Below, one piece after another: positions 1-11,544 of a stretch of DNA of 64,000 bases (positions are counted from its first letter, which is position 1; every line of letters begins with the position of its first letter). The notes under the pieces were generated by a model. The model did no database searches, was not told the DNA's origin, and saw only the letters and a program-made list of their open reading frames with translations. The stretch spans positions 118,985,360 to 119,049,359 of the forward strand of contig CM022946.1 of the NCBI GenBank assembly GCA_012931725.1, written 5' to 3'. The position numbers and the translations under genes are program-made. The DNA comes from Litsea cubeba. Its lineage: Eukaryota; Streptophyta; Magnoliopsida; Laurales; Lauraceae.

Positions 1-1141
1 TCACCAAATGAAGACAATCCCTCATAAAAAGTAATTTGACAACATATATGAGGGTTTCTAGTAAAAGAAAAGCATAACACAGAAATTGCCAATATTTAGG
101 GTTCAGTTGAAATTTATTATGTAAAAAAAAGCTATAAAATGCAATACTAGCCATTGTGAACTGTACAGATTGAGAATATAACATTCTCATAACAATAGCA
201 CATATTTGAAAACCCTTATAAATAAATACATGCCAAGAAGGTGAGAGAGCTAGAAGGATTGGGAAGACAGTAAAGAGAGACGGGAGAGAGAAGAGAGACA
301 CGAGAGAGCAAGGGGAGACATTGCACGGGGGAGAGAGATTGTGTGCGGTGGGGATAGGGCTTACCGATTGAAAGATATCTTCTTGAGTTTTTGATATTTT
401 CAGTACCCTACTTTTGTGTGCAACTAACTTGTTGTCCTCTGTCTTGCTCTTTATACTATTGTTGATGCATGTGATTTCTTCTACTATGAATCATCCTCAT
501 CACTGATTCACATCAAGATTCTTGTTACACATGTTTGAAATAATTGAAAGTTGATTTTACCAAATTTAATGTGGATTTGGTGCTCTATTCTTTTGCTTTG
601 TTTCTTTCTCTCCTTATGAGTCCATGGATGACAGAATAACTATATTATCAATGGATTAATAGAACATGAAGATTGGCATAGCGTTGTTGGCTTACACTAA
701 TAATTCTAGGGCCTATGTTCCAGCAATATAACCATTTTTGAAGTGACCCATCATGAAAAGACTTGCATTAAAATTTAGGATTAAGGGGGTAGCAAATGGG
801 ACTGACTGAAGCTTGTGCGTGAAGAGGAGACGCTGACATAATCATAACCAAATGGGATTGATTTGATCATAAAGTGTCTGCCATAATCAATCCCTTGCTT
901 GAAATTATAATCTTCTTTTTATTTCTCATTCTTTTTTATTAAACCTTAATTTTGATAATCTATTCAGCTGCATCTTGATTTGGGATTGCTCTGTCTCAGC
1001 TTGTTGAATGCGTGGGACGTCCACCTACAGATATAGTTTCAGCTTCATTTAAGGTGGTGCCAATCAATTTGACACTCCAGTAAGTGGACAAGTCTTGATT
1101 TGGGATTGCATGTCTCTAGCATTTTATTGGGCTATACAGAA
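1..1141 (+). other. Upstream non-coding part of the CACTA element
   Basis: No coding sequence is supported here. A purine-rich GA tract (about 240-340) lies about 800 bases upstream of the transposase start codon and may be leader or promoter DNA of the transposase gene. The sequence contains none of the TATCGGTT words that fill the opposite end of the transposon, which argues that the left terminus is further upstream. Confidence 0.4.
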
Positions 1142-4100
1142 ATGGACAAGTCTTGGATGTCATTGAATCGGTTTTCTACTGCATACGGGGAAGGGGTTGA
1201 AAGTTTTTTGATGTTTGCGAAAAAGAAGTTTGGTGAACTTAATCCCATGCCATGTCCATGCAAAACATGTGGGAATCTCAATAAATTTGTAGCTAAGGAT
1301 GTTGAGTACCATCTGTTTTTCCATGGTATCGATCGAAGTTATACTAGGTGGATATGGCATGGAGAAGCATCTCCTGTTGAAGCTCCCTCAAGTGTGCCTT
1401 TAAATAGGTCCACCCAGCACCATTTTGAGAGTGATGTCCCAGATGATACTACACCCCCAGATGATGCTGCAAGCTCAGTAAAATTGGCTCAGACGGCTTG
1501 TGACCAGTATTCATCTAATCCTGAAAAGTTTCAAAAAATTCTTGCTGAGGCTGAGGAACCTTTATACAAAGGTTGTCTAAAGTTTACCAAATTATCTGCA
1601 GTAGTTACATTGTTTAATGAGAAAGCGAGGAGTGGGTGGTCTGACATAAGCTTTTCACGGTTGTTGAAAATCATTGGAGACATGCTACCCGACGATAATA
1701 ATTTACTGCCCCGAAGTATGAGAGAGGTTAAAAAGACATTGTCTGTGTATGGGATGAGCTATGAGAAGATAGATGCATGTCCGAATGATTGCGTGCTTTA
1801 TAGAAAGGGATCTGATAATGAGAATAAAACTAGTTGCCCTACTTGTGGTGAGTCAAGATACAAAGTGAATAAGGACCTGACTGAGCAACGTAAAGGGGTG
1901 CCGGCAAAAGTTCTATGGTATTTTCCACCTATCCCTAGGTTTAAGAAATTATTTCAGTCAGTACAGACATCAAAACAGATGACTTGGCACGCTGATGAGA
2001 GAATGGTTGACGATAAGTTACGCCACCCAGCTGACTCCCCCGCATGGAAGTTGGTAGATGATAAATGGCCAGAGTTTGCACAAGAGCCAAGAGATTTGCG
2101 CTTAGCACTTTCAGCAGATGGGGTCAATCCGCATGGTTCGATGAGCAGCAAGTATAGTTGTTGGCCAGTAATGTTAGTCACTTACAATCTCCCGCCTTGG
2201 TTATACATGAAAAGGAAATTTGTGATGTTAACGATGTTGATATCGGGTCCACGGCAACCTGGAAACGACATCGATGTTTACCTAGAACCATTAATCGATG
2301 ACTTGAAAACACTATGGGATACAGGGGTTAAAGCTCATGATGCTTACCGACAAGAGGTTTTTACATTGAAAGCAGTGTTGTTGTGGACCATTAATGATTT
2401 CCCTGCATATGGTAATTTGTCTGGTTGTGTTGTAAAAGGCTATCATGGTTGCCCCATATGTGGCGAAGAGACACAATCATGCAGATTAAAACATTCGAGG
2501 AAGAATGTATACATGGCCCATCGAATGTTCCTTCCAGAAGATCATCCCTTTCGGAAACAAAAAAAATCATTTAATGGTGAGCAAGAGTTTCGATCAGCAC
2601 CAATTCCTTTGACTGGTGAAGAAGTGGCAGAAAAGGTTAATGGAATCAAAACCTTGTGGGGGAAACCAGTACCAAAAGAGAAGCCCAAAAAAAAGAATTA
2701 AAAATCAAAAAAATCGACCTCATTAAAAAGGAAGCGAGTGGAAGATGTTAGTGATGATGGTGCTAGAATTTGTTGGAAGAAGAAGTCAATTTTCTTTAAC
2801 CTCGACTACTGGGAACACTTGCTTCTACGACACAACTTGGATGTGATGCACATAGAGAAAAATGTTTGTGAGAGTCTTATTGGAACCTTGCTGAATATTC
2901 CAGGTAAAACAAAGGATGGACTGAATAGTCGCCTTGATTTGCAGGATATGGGTTTAAGGGATGAACTGGCACCTGATGTAAGTCAAAATAGAGCGTACTT
3001 ACCGCCAGCTTGTTTCTCATTATCCAAAGAAGAGAAATTCAGTGTGTGTGAAACATTGCATAAGTTAAAAGTTCCAGATGGATACTCATCAAATTTCAGA
3101 GCATTGGTTTCTATGCAAGACTTAAAGTTGGGGGCTATGAAATCTCATGATTGTCATGTGTTGATGCAGCAATTACTTCCTGTTGCTATACGATCCGTGC
3201 TACCAAAACATGTGAGAGTTGTACTTATCAGATTTTGCTCATTTTTTAATGAATTATGTGCGAAGGTAGTAGATGTACCTCGATTGCTTGAAGTTCAGAA
3301 GAATCTGGTGGTCACATTGTGTTTGCTAGAAAAATATTTTCCACCGTCATTATTTGATATTATGGTTCATTTAACTGTCCATCTCGTTCGAGAAGTCCAG
3401 ATTGGGGGCCCTGTTTGTTTGCGATGGATGTATGGATTTGAGATGTATTAATAACTTTAAATATTCTTCAAGTACAATTTACTAATTCAAATTATTTAAG
3501 TAATCAATGGTTTACTATGTTTTAGGTATATGTCGGTTTTAAAAGGTCAAGTAAGAAATCGTTACCGTCCAGAAGGTTGCATGGCAGAGTGTTATATTGC
3601 GGAGGAAGCGGTTGAATTTTGTAGTGAGCACTTCTCTGGATTGGATGCAGTTGGAATTCCACCATCTGAAGATAAAACTTACCCTGAAATTGTGACTGGA
3701 AAGAATCCTCTAGGAGGTGATTTCGTTGAAGTTGATGCTAAGTCCTTAGAGCAAGCACATTGCTATGTATTGCACAACACAAGTGTTGTTCAACCCTATA
3801 TTGAGTAATTATATTTTAACTTCTTGACTTACAAATTAAAGCGTTACACTAGTTTTAGAGCTATCATGCGGTTCACATGGAAAACTATGCAGGAGACACA
3901 TGAACCACCTAAAGAAAACATTTCCTCGGCAGTCCAAAGTTCAAAAATGGTTACAAGATGAACATAACCATTCTTTTAGTTCTTGGCTAAGAAATGAGGT
4001 AACAATTGTCAACCGTAAGACTTGTGTTGTGTCTATTTACTAAATGTGACTAATGTTCTTAGGAACACAGGTTTTTGAAGATCGGCGTGTCACCGGTAAC

Positions 4101-4733
4101 ATCTCAGAAATCTTGAGATGGGTATCACAAGGTCCTCGTATACATGTTATGAAATATCATAGTTATACCATTAATGGTTGTCATTTTACCACAAAGGATC
4201 GTGATGCTTCACATGTCACTCAGAATAGTGGTGTAAGTCTAGTGGCCATGGCGATGAACGTGTCTAGTGCAAAGGATAATAATCCTGTTTTCTGCGAATC
4301 AGGGTACTATGGTGTTATTGTGGAAATATGGTTGATTGATTATAGTCATTTCAAAATCCCATTGTTCAAGTGTGATTGGGTTGACAACAAGAATGGATTT
4401 AAGGTAGATGAGCTGGGATTCACCATAGTTGATCTTGCTAGAATTGGTTATAAATCTGATTCTTTCATTTTAGCCTCCCAAGCAAAGAAAGTCTTCTATG
4501 TATCTGATCCAGTCAATCATAAATGGTCCATTGCTCTAGCAACTCCTGAAAGAACCTATAATGTTGATGACAATGAAGAAGTCCTCTTTGATGTTGGCAT
4601 TGAAGATCAAACTCGTCCTGAAGTAATGCAATATGATGAACCATTGGATGCTATAAATGAATCTGAGGCAATGTACATGCGTGAAGATGCTGAGGGGACT
4701 TGGACCGACTTGATAATTGAAAATGTAGTATAA
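1142..4733 (+). pseudogene. CACTA TNP2-type transposase, one nonsense codon
   Basis: This is the transposase that would cut and rejoin CACTA ends. Start at ATG 1142 (MDKSWM). Domains in order: Transpos_assoc zinc-binding N-terminus (CPCKTCGN, then HLFFHGID and YTRWIWHGE); Transposase_21/TNP2 core with HADERM and CPTCGESRY upstream, LALSADGVNPHG, and TINDFPAYGNLSGC followed by GCPICGEET; the continuation RHNLDVMHIEKNVCESL; a DUF4218-like segment (3526-3804); and a DUF4216-like segment (YYGVIVEIWLIDY, FKCDWVD). Likely exons are 1142-3444, 3526-3804, about 3850-3998 and 4063-4733, each bounded by GT and AG. A TAA at 2699-2701 interrupts the frame, and the same frame continues immediately into conserved sequence, so this is a single nonsense change rather than an intron. 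Family members are normally uninterrupted there. The copy is probably inactive unless the stop is read through. Confidence 0.85.
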
Positions 4734-4907
4734 TTGTTTCTTTTGTGTAAGTGTTTCTTATTGCTAAATATTCCTTTATGTACTTGTTTGACAGAAGCAT
4801 ATATAGTCTAATTGAACTGATGTCACACTTAGTGATAGTGTTAGTGTGCTATGTTTGTATAGTCTCAAGCATTTATTGATTTGTATGTTTTTTTTTCACA
4901 GCTAGTA

Positions 4908-7900
4908 ATGGGTCCAGAAAGGAATGGTGAATCACAGGACAACATAAGTAATGTTGGTCAACCCCGCATTCAAAAGAAAAGGAAAGATAGGGGGACAACT
5001 TTAATGCTTGAGTTGACCAAGAATTGGGATGGAAATGTAATTACTATTGAGTATGATCAAAAGGGTAGGCCTACACCAAAAGAAGTACGCAGGAAAATAG
5101 CTGGTTACGAAGGGGCTTTGGCAAGAGTGATGGTTCCACTTAACGCATTTAGTGATTGGCGTAAATTGAAAGATCTAAGGGAAGGGCAGCTTGAAAGAGA
5201 TTTATGGGCTACAATGAAGGTAAATAAATATGTGCTTTCCTATTATTTGTCATTTTTCCTGTTACTAAGCTATCTGTATACTAAGCTATTTGTATTAATT
5301 GGCATGAAAATATTACGGGAAATCGCTAACCATTTAATTCATTTGGTATAGACGAGATTTGTGTTGGATGAAAGTACGAGAGCTCAAGTTATATCTGATA
5401 TTGGCCTCAAGTGGAGGACGTTCAAGACAACTCTGACTACTAAGTATATACTTCCATTCAAAGATAATCCCGAATTACTTGTGGAGCCACCTACAAAGTA
5501 TAAGTTTATCGACAAATTAGTTTGGACTGAATTTGTGCAATCAAGGTTGACCCCAGAGTTTCAGGTATATATCTACTTCTATAGATTACTTTTATTTTAT
5601 TGAACATTTTGTTACTGGTTCATCAACTTCAGCACACTTAAAGTCCACTCAGCACACCATTGCACTCACTCACACAGCATCGAGCACACCGCTGCACCCA
5701 TGACACTCACCGTCTTATATGCTGATGTATGTATGTTAATGTCTTTTCTTCTTTGTAATTTTAAGGAGTTAAACATTTTACAATCTAAAAGGCAGTCCAA
5801 TAATGTGTATACACACCGACTAAGCAGATCAGGCTATGCAGGTCTTGAAGAAGATATTGTAAGTGCAATTAGTATAGAACTATTTTAAATAGTTTCTTAT
5901 GGTTGAACTAAACTAACTTAGATGTTTAATTGTGTTTTCATATTTCATGTATAGAAAAAAAATCCATAGAGACAGGCATTTTCGTTGATCATGAAGATAA
6001 GAGTGTCAAATGGAAATTGGCTCGTCAAAACAAAAACAGGAAATATTCAAATGATTCCACAAGGGAAGTAGTAGGAAAAATTGTAAGTTTCTATTCTCTA
6101 AAAATTGTAAGTTGTTTTAGACTTTTTGTAATAGTGCCCAAGGTAGATGCAAGGCATCATACGTCTTCACTATAACTTGTAGGTCTAGTATACTTCCTAA
6201 GTGCCTTGCATGACCATGCATCAAGGTATTTGAATATTAGCTGTATACATATGGCTCGGATTCATTGGTGTCATGGTTATTGTAGGATGATCTGAAAAAG
6301 AAAGTAAATGAGGGGGCTGTAATGACTGAGGGGAGCAATGATGTTCTTACTATGGCTTTGGGTACCCCGGAGCATTGCGGACGAGTTAGAGGGGAAGGGA
6401 AGCATGTCGCTCCAATGGCCTATTTCAAAATACCAAAACGCAAAATAAAGAAGTATAATGAGGAGTTGTTGGCCCAGTTACATGAATCTCAGAAAAGGGT
6501 GAGAATTTTAGAACAAATTGTGAAGGATAAAGAGACATATCAGAACTCTCCCCATTTAGAAAATATTGCATCCAATAGTAGCGGTGTTTTAAGAGGTCAA
6601 CAGGTAGTTTACCAAACCACAGTTTTTTGTTGTTTTGGTGGATTATGTTGAATACATGATTTCTTAACTAAGGGACCTAACTATATGCATTGCTTAATAA
6701 CCATATGAATTCGTATTTAACTCTTATAACATGCAGCTTGAAGATTGTGGTCCTTCAAAAGTGAACAAGACATCATCAAATATTCTTAGTTCCCCGCAAA
6801 ATTGTAGATTGGCTTTGGGATCAAAGGACAAGATTGTTGCGAAAGGAAAGGTTTATGGGAAGACTGGACCATTGGAAAAAATTCACAATATTTCTTTAGG
6901 GGAGCACAATGTACGAGTGTCGATTGATTGTGTATTGTGTCCTGATTCCCCTCTTCCTATACCTGTACGTGGTATTTTGACCACTATTTTAGATGCACAC
7001 AACTCATTTGTGGCTTGGCCTGAAAAATGGGTGATATTAGGTGATAAGGTAAAGTGTATTTTCCAACTCTTATTAGTTATGCTTAAGTTAAACTACCGTA
7101 ATTAACTTTTTCATTTTAATTTGGATTCCCATGTAGAGTGTGGTTGATGACTCTTCTGTAGCTAATGGTGATGCAACTAATGGTGAAGGGGCAAGTCAGC
7201 TCCAAAAGTTTGGCAAGATTATAGAAAAGATGATGAAATCAAGTCAGATAAGTATTCCACTTGAGAAGGGGGTATTTGAAGAAGATATAGAATTCAATTA
7301 TTTCTTAAAATCTGATTTGTTAGATCTTTGTAACATGAAGAAGCTAGAGGTTAACTCTATGACTGCATACCAAAGGTAAACTATTTGTCTTTTCCTAAGA
7401 ACTATCAGTCTTTAATATATTTGATGTTAATGACCATTTTATTTACCTTATTTCTTTAGGTTTCTCTATGATCGATTTGAAAATTCTCGAGCAAGATATG
7501 GATTTTCCCATCCTGCACATTTCAATGATTTTGGAGACAAAGAAGAGATGAAACGCAACATGATAAAGAGAATGAAAATTGCAAAAAAGGACCAACTGAT
7601 TTTTGTTCCATACTCCACCATGTAAGGGTGTAGTATATTTTCACTTGTCTTCACTTTATCTTAGTAGTCATTTTATATCCACTTGTGTCATTTAATCTGT
7701 CCGCTTTTATGGATTTAGGGGTCATTGGCTTCTATTAATCATTGATATGACATCAATGGAAGTGTTCTGGTTGGACTCCTTGGTACGAAAGGTTGTTGAC
7801 TTGAATGTAAAGTTCATAGTGAATGAGTGAGTAGTTCATTAATTCTTCTTGTTCATCTGTTTTCAAGGCTTCTCTTTTAAAATACTAAGTCTTAATGGAT

Positions 7901-8263
7901 ATCGTTGTGTGAAGTGCGATGAAAGTTGCAGCTATGGAAATGGGAAAAAGAGTTAAAGGAAATCCGACTTGGGAATTGGTGAAGGTGAGCAATGAATAAT
8001 TTTGTTTATGAGATCACACATACTTCCTAATCCTTTTGTATGTTTTTATGGTCTTTATGTAGTGCCCTAAGCAAACGGGGAAAAAAGAATGCGGGGTTTA
8101 TGTAATGAAATTTATGAAGCACCTTATGGAAGATCCTCTCGTGTCGACAAAATCTAAGTTGAAAGAACTTGGGGAGGCAGCGACATATGGCGACGAGGAG
8201 CTTAATGATTTACGTTTGGAGTTAGTTGAATACATTTTAGATTTTATCAACAATGGAGAATAG
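4908..8263 (+). CDS. CACTA second gene: Transposase_24 region joined to Ulp1/C48 cysteine protease
   Basis: ATG at 4908 (MGPERNGES) opens a gene of about eleven exons: 4908-5219, 5352-5564, 5766-5858, about 5955-6081, about 6290-6603, 6738-7048, 7137-7375, 7460-7621, 7719-7826, 7915-7984 and 8063-8263. The first half matches the plant En/Spm Transposase_24 family, including MALGTPEHCGRVRGEGKHV and a basic, coiled-coil-like stretch after it. The second half is a Ulp1-type (C48) SUMO-protease fold: the histidine in GHWLLLIID, the aspartate in FWLDSL, and the glutamine and cysteine in CPKQTGKKECGVYVM are all present. The late introns join in phase; for example AT|G restores methionine before GHW. 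The exon near 5955 does not join in phase with 5766-5858, so a small error or another splice site is likely there. Ulp1 domains are known passengers of several plant transposons; their substrate in CACTA elements is not established. Confidence 0.75.
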
Positions 8264-11084
8264 GTACATCCTATGCTTTTGCCTCTATATTGTCATGAAT
8301 GCATGTTGGTGTAGTAGCTTTTTAATTTACAAATAAACATAAAATGGGTAACCTGGCCCAAGCTGCCATATTTGGTGGGGATTGTTAAGAGGTTTTGCTG
8401 GCATTGGGGTGTTTCAAGTTTTGGCTGCTCCTAGTGCTACCGTTAGTTCATTTTCGGTAGAAACAATATTTGTAGAATCCTTCTCTATAGGATCCTATTT
8501 ATGGAATACTTCTTTTAAGCTATTTAAGTTCACACACACTTGTGAACCCACTGATGGCTTTGTTTTATGTTCCTTTTTTTTTTTCTTTTACTGCAGAGGC
8601 GGGATGTTGGTGTGTGCCATTCTTTTACTACAGAGGTGGGATGTTGGTGTGTGCCAACATATGAAGAAACACTGTTCAAATGGCTAGTAATATCTTTTGT
8701 TTTGTAACATTGCGTCTTTTTAATGTTTTGTAATCGACTAGACATCGTTATGGATGCTTTAGTTGGTTTAGATTTGTCCCAGGAAATTCATTGTAGAATC
8801 AGTTTAAAAGTGAGATATGTGTAGCCTACATTTATCCAATTGAATTGAGTATGTCTGAATCTTGGTTTCCAGGTGGAAGATGTGGATGGCACAACTGAGA
8901 ATGTGAATGAAAACCATTTTAGGGGATCGATACTGAGGCTGAATTATTGGAAGTAGCAAGTGTTTGTCGTGTTAGGCTTTCCTATGAAAGATATAGGGCT
9001 GTTCAAACAAGGATGGAGATGGTTTCTATCTCAGAAGAATATATTTTTGGGCACACAAACTGCATTTTGCTGTTTCAGGGATAAAATCACTTGTTTGGTT
9101 GATCACCATTGGCTTATGGTTTCTGCCGGGTGTGTGGAATTGTGGAAGTTTCTTTTGCTGTTGCTGTTAATGTGGAAGGACTGTTTTGTCAGGGGTTGTA
9201 GGTCCTTGACCTATCTGGGTCCTACAACATTGTTTGTTGTCATGTGGAGTTGCTTTCTTAGCTTGACATCAACAACCTGCCTGGTTCATGTGCTTCTGCT
9301 ACTTGTAAGTCCTTCTATACTGATTTCCCTTTTGCATGCATTTAAAGTTTTCAAGTTTCTCCATTACTTCTCTTGCTTTGACGTTGATATAGTGAAAAGT
9401 GCAGAATCTCAACACTGAATTCATATGTGCACTTATGAGAGGCATCTGATGTCTGAGATTTTGTGCAATATAGTATCATGGATGTGCTGTGATGTTGTTG
9501 TGGTCCTCAAGAGATGGGATCAACCATATGTAATAAGCTGAAAAACATCATTGGTATATTGTTATGTGCAGCTAATCAAATCATTTTGTTTCTTAAGAAT
9601 GACTTGTGAAAATCATTTTTTTAGTACACTTTCTATCATATATACATCCCATTAAACATGTGATCTGGTATTACATGTCCTAGTGATTCATTTCACTTCC
9701 AAGTGGGAGAACTTAAGCCCAAATTCTGCCTTGAAGTTGTCATTTTCTCCTCATGCTCCAAATTCTGCATGTATTTAAATTTAATGCCAGTATTCATTTA
9801 TAGATGGTTGATTACAAGACACATAAAAAGAGTTAGACTGAAAGGCAAAAGTACTTATGCATGGTAAGTTGAACATTATTGAGATTGAGTTTTAATGATA
9901 CACCATTATTGATTACAAGACTCATTACTGCTTTAGAATTATCTTTGTTTCTGAAAAAGGCCAGGACCAACTTCCCCTTTTATTGTTTTGTATCTTGTAT
10001 TGAGAATGTTATTTTGGAATAATCACATGGTGTTGGATATAGAAATGAATGAACATAAGTTTTTTTGGTGCATCTTTTTATGTGTGTTGGGGCATTGAAG
10101 TGCTATGGTTGGATGGTGTATGAATGATGAAGCAGTGGTGAATGACTTTTAGTGTGTTAGGGCATTGGGTTGTTTATATGAAGTGTTTTTTTTTATCATG
10201 TACAGGTACTAGCAGGTTGTAAAAAAAAAAACTACATGTCACATGTACAGGGGAGACTCTGCCGAAATTTTGAAATTTCTATGAACCACTTTATTTCGTT
10301 TTAGCTGTGTTTAATTGATTGCATATGGTGGCTGTTTTTACCAGGAAATCTCATTTTACTGTATAGTTCTTCATGCATGATCAGATAGAAAGCATATATA
10401 TATATATATTAGCTAGGCTTCTCTTGCAAAGTATTGATTGATGAAGTGATTTATGCCTTGTAGGTCCATTTTTCATTGGAGAACTAATCGAGGAAGCAGC
10501 GGTACACGGAGGCATCATGTGCTACATAGTATATACATGTATACATACTTTTGGTTTTTTTGTTTATATATAGTTCAATTTTTTGTACATCCCATGGAAG
10601 ACAATGCAGATACTATATATATACAATTTTCATTTCTTACTAGTGATTCCCGATAGTTCTTTCCTGCTCATTTTTTTTATAGGTAGAATCTGCAGAGTTT
10701 ATACTGTAGACAAAATTTGATAGTATTTACAAATAATTAGTATTTGGCGTGGTGATGTTATATATGTAAGTTTTGGTTTTCAATCAGAATATGTAAAATT
10801 ATATATATCTTGGAAGGGTTGATATTGATTTTCAGGTTATGACAGGGTTTAGGTTTTTGAAATGTCGAAAATACAAAGGAGACTCTGCCGAATTTCTATT
10901 TGATCTTGAGGCGTATATTTAATTTATACTATACTTGCATGTGTATATATGTACATAGAAATTAATTTGTTTATATATATACAAAGGTTTTTGTTGTTTA
11001 GATGTTAGTATTTTGAGGTATATTGCAGGTTTTTTGGTCGTGGTACAGCAGGTTCTTTTGATATTAAAAAAAAAAATAAATTGT
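8264..11084 (+). other. Long non-coding 3' part of the CACTA element
   Basis: There is no convincing coding sequence after the protease stop at 8261-8263. Open frames such as 8960-9418 show no recognisable domain. A near-identical short motif, GGAGACTCTGCCGAA, occurs at about 10251 and 10878, each time followed by a T-rich stretch, and may be a conserved piece of this transposon family. AT-rich runs (TA repeats near 10395 and 10970) increase toward the subterminal array. Confidence 0.5.
8584..8657 (+). repeat. 37-bp tandem duplication
   Basis: Two adjacent 37-bp units (8584-8620 and 8621-8657) share CAGAGG, GGGATGTTGG and TGTGTGCCA and differ at only a few positions. They lie in the non-coding part of the CACTA element just downstream of the protease gene. 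Confidence 0.8.
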
Positions 11085-11088
11085 GAAA

Positions 11089-11544
11089 TTATATCGGTTT
11101 TTAATGAAACCGATATAATAAACCATATGAAACCGATATAACAAACAAATTACATATTTTTTATATCGGTTATTCTTAATCAATTATATCGGTTATTATG
11201 AAACCGATATAAAAAACCATATGAAACCGATATAATATATATTAATTATATCGGTTTGGCTATAAGTTATATCGGTTTGGCTATAAGTTATATCGGTTCG
11301 GTTATAAGTTATATCGGTTTGGCTCTAAGTTATATCGGTTTTATAATAATTTATGATATAAATACATATGAATATTACATCGCTTTAGGTTTAACCGATA
11401 TGAAATATTACACTTATTATATCGGTTACGTTTATCTTTTATATCGGGGGCAGTTATATCGGTTTGAAGCTCACTCAAAAACCGATATAATAGGTCTTTT
11501 ATATCGGTTTTTAGCCGATATAAAATGCCTTTTTTCTAGTAGTC
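11089..11544 (+). repeat. CACTA 3' subterminal repeat array and terminus
   Basis: Seventeen exact copies of TATCGGTT or its complement AACCGATA, plus two near copies, lie between 11091 and 11525. They occur in both orientations, with several head-to-head pairs such as ATATCGGTTT...AAACCGATAT near 11090-11115. Subterminal arrays of short words are the usual binding sites of the CACTA accessory protein (TNPA in En/Spm). The array ends 20 bases before the presumed element end CTAGTAGTC at 11544. An open frame through this region (MAISYIGLAISYIG) is a by-product of the repeat. Confidence 0.85.

Larger units (their letters stand above)
1..11544 (+). mobile_element. CACTA (En/Spm) DNA transposon, left end outside window
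   Basis: Two adjacent multi-exon genes, a TNP2-type transposase and a Transposase_24/Ulp1 gene, are followed by a long non-coding 3' part and a dense subterminal array of TATCGGTT words. The last bases read TTTTTTCTAGTAGTC at 11530-11544. Read on the other strand this is GACTACTAGAAAAAA, which differs from the usual plant CACTA terminus CACTACTAGAAAA at the first base. No matching left inverted repeat or subterminal array is seen in 1-1141, so the left end should lie upstream of the window. The class is firm from the coding content; the exact right boundary is inferred from the terminus and the end of the subterminal array. Confidence 0.85.

Noticed and set aside
8960..9418. 152-residue frame in the CACTA 3' part
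   Set aside because: Hydrophobic and without recognised motif; starts well after the protease stop and has no splice context.
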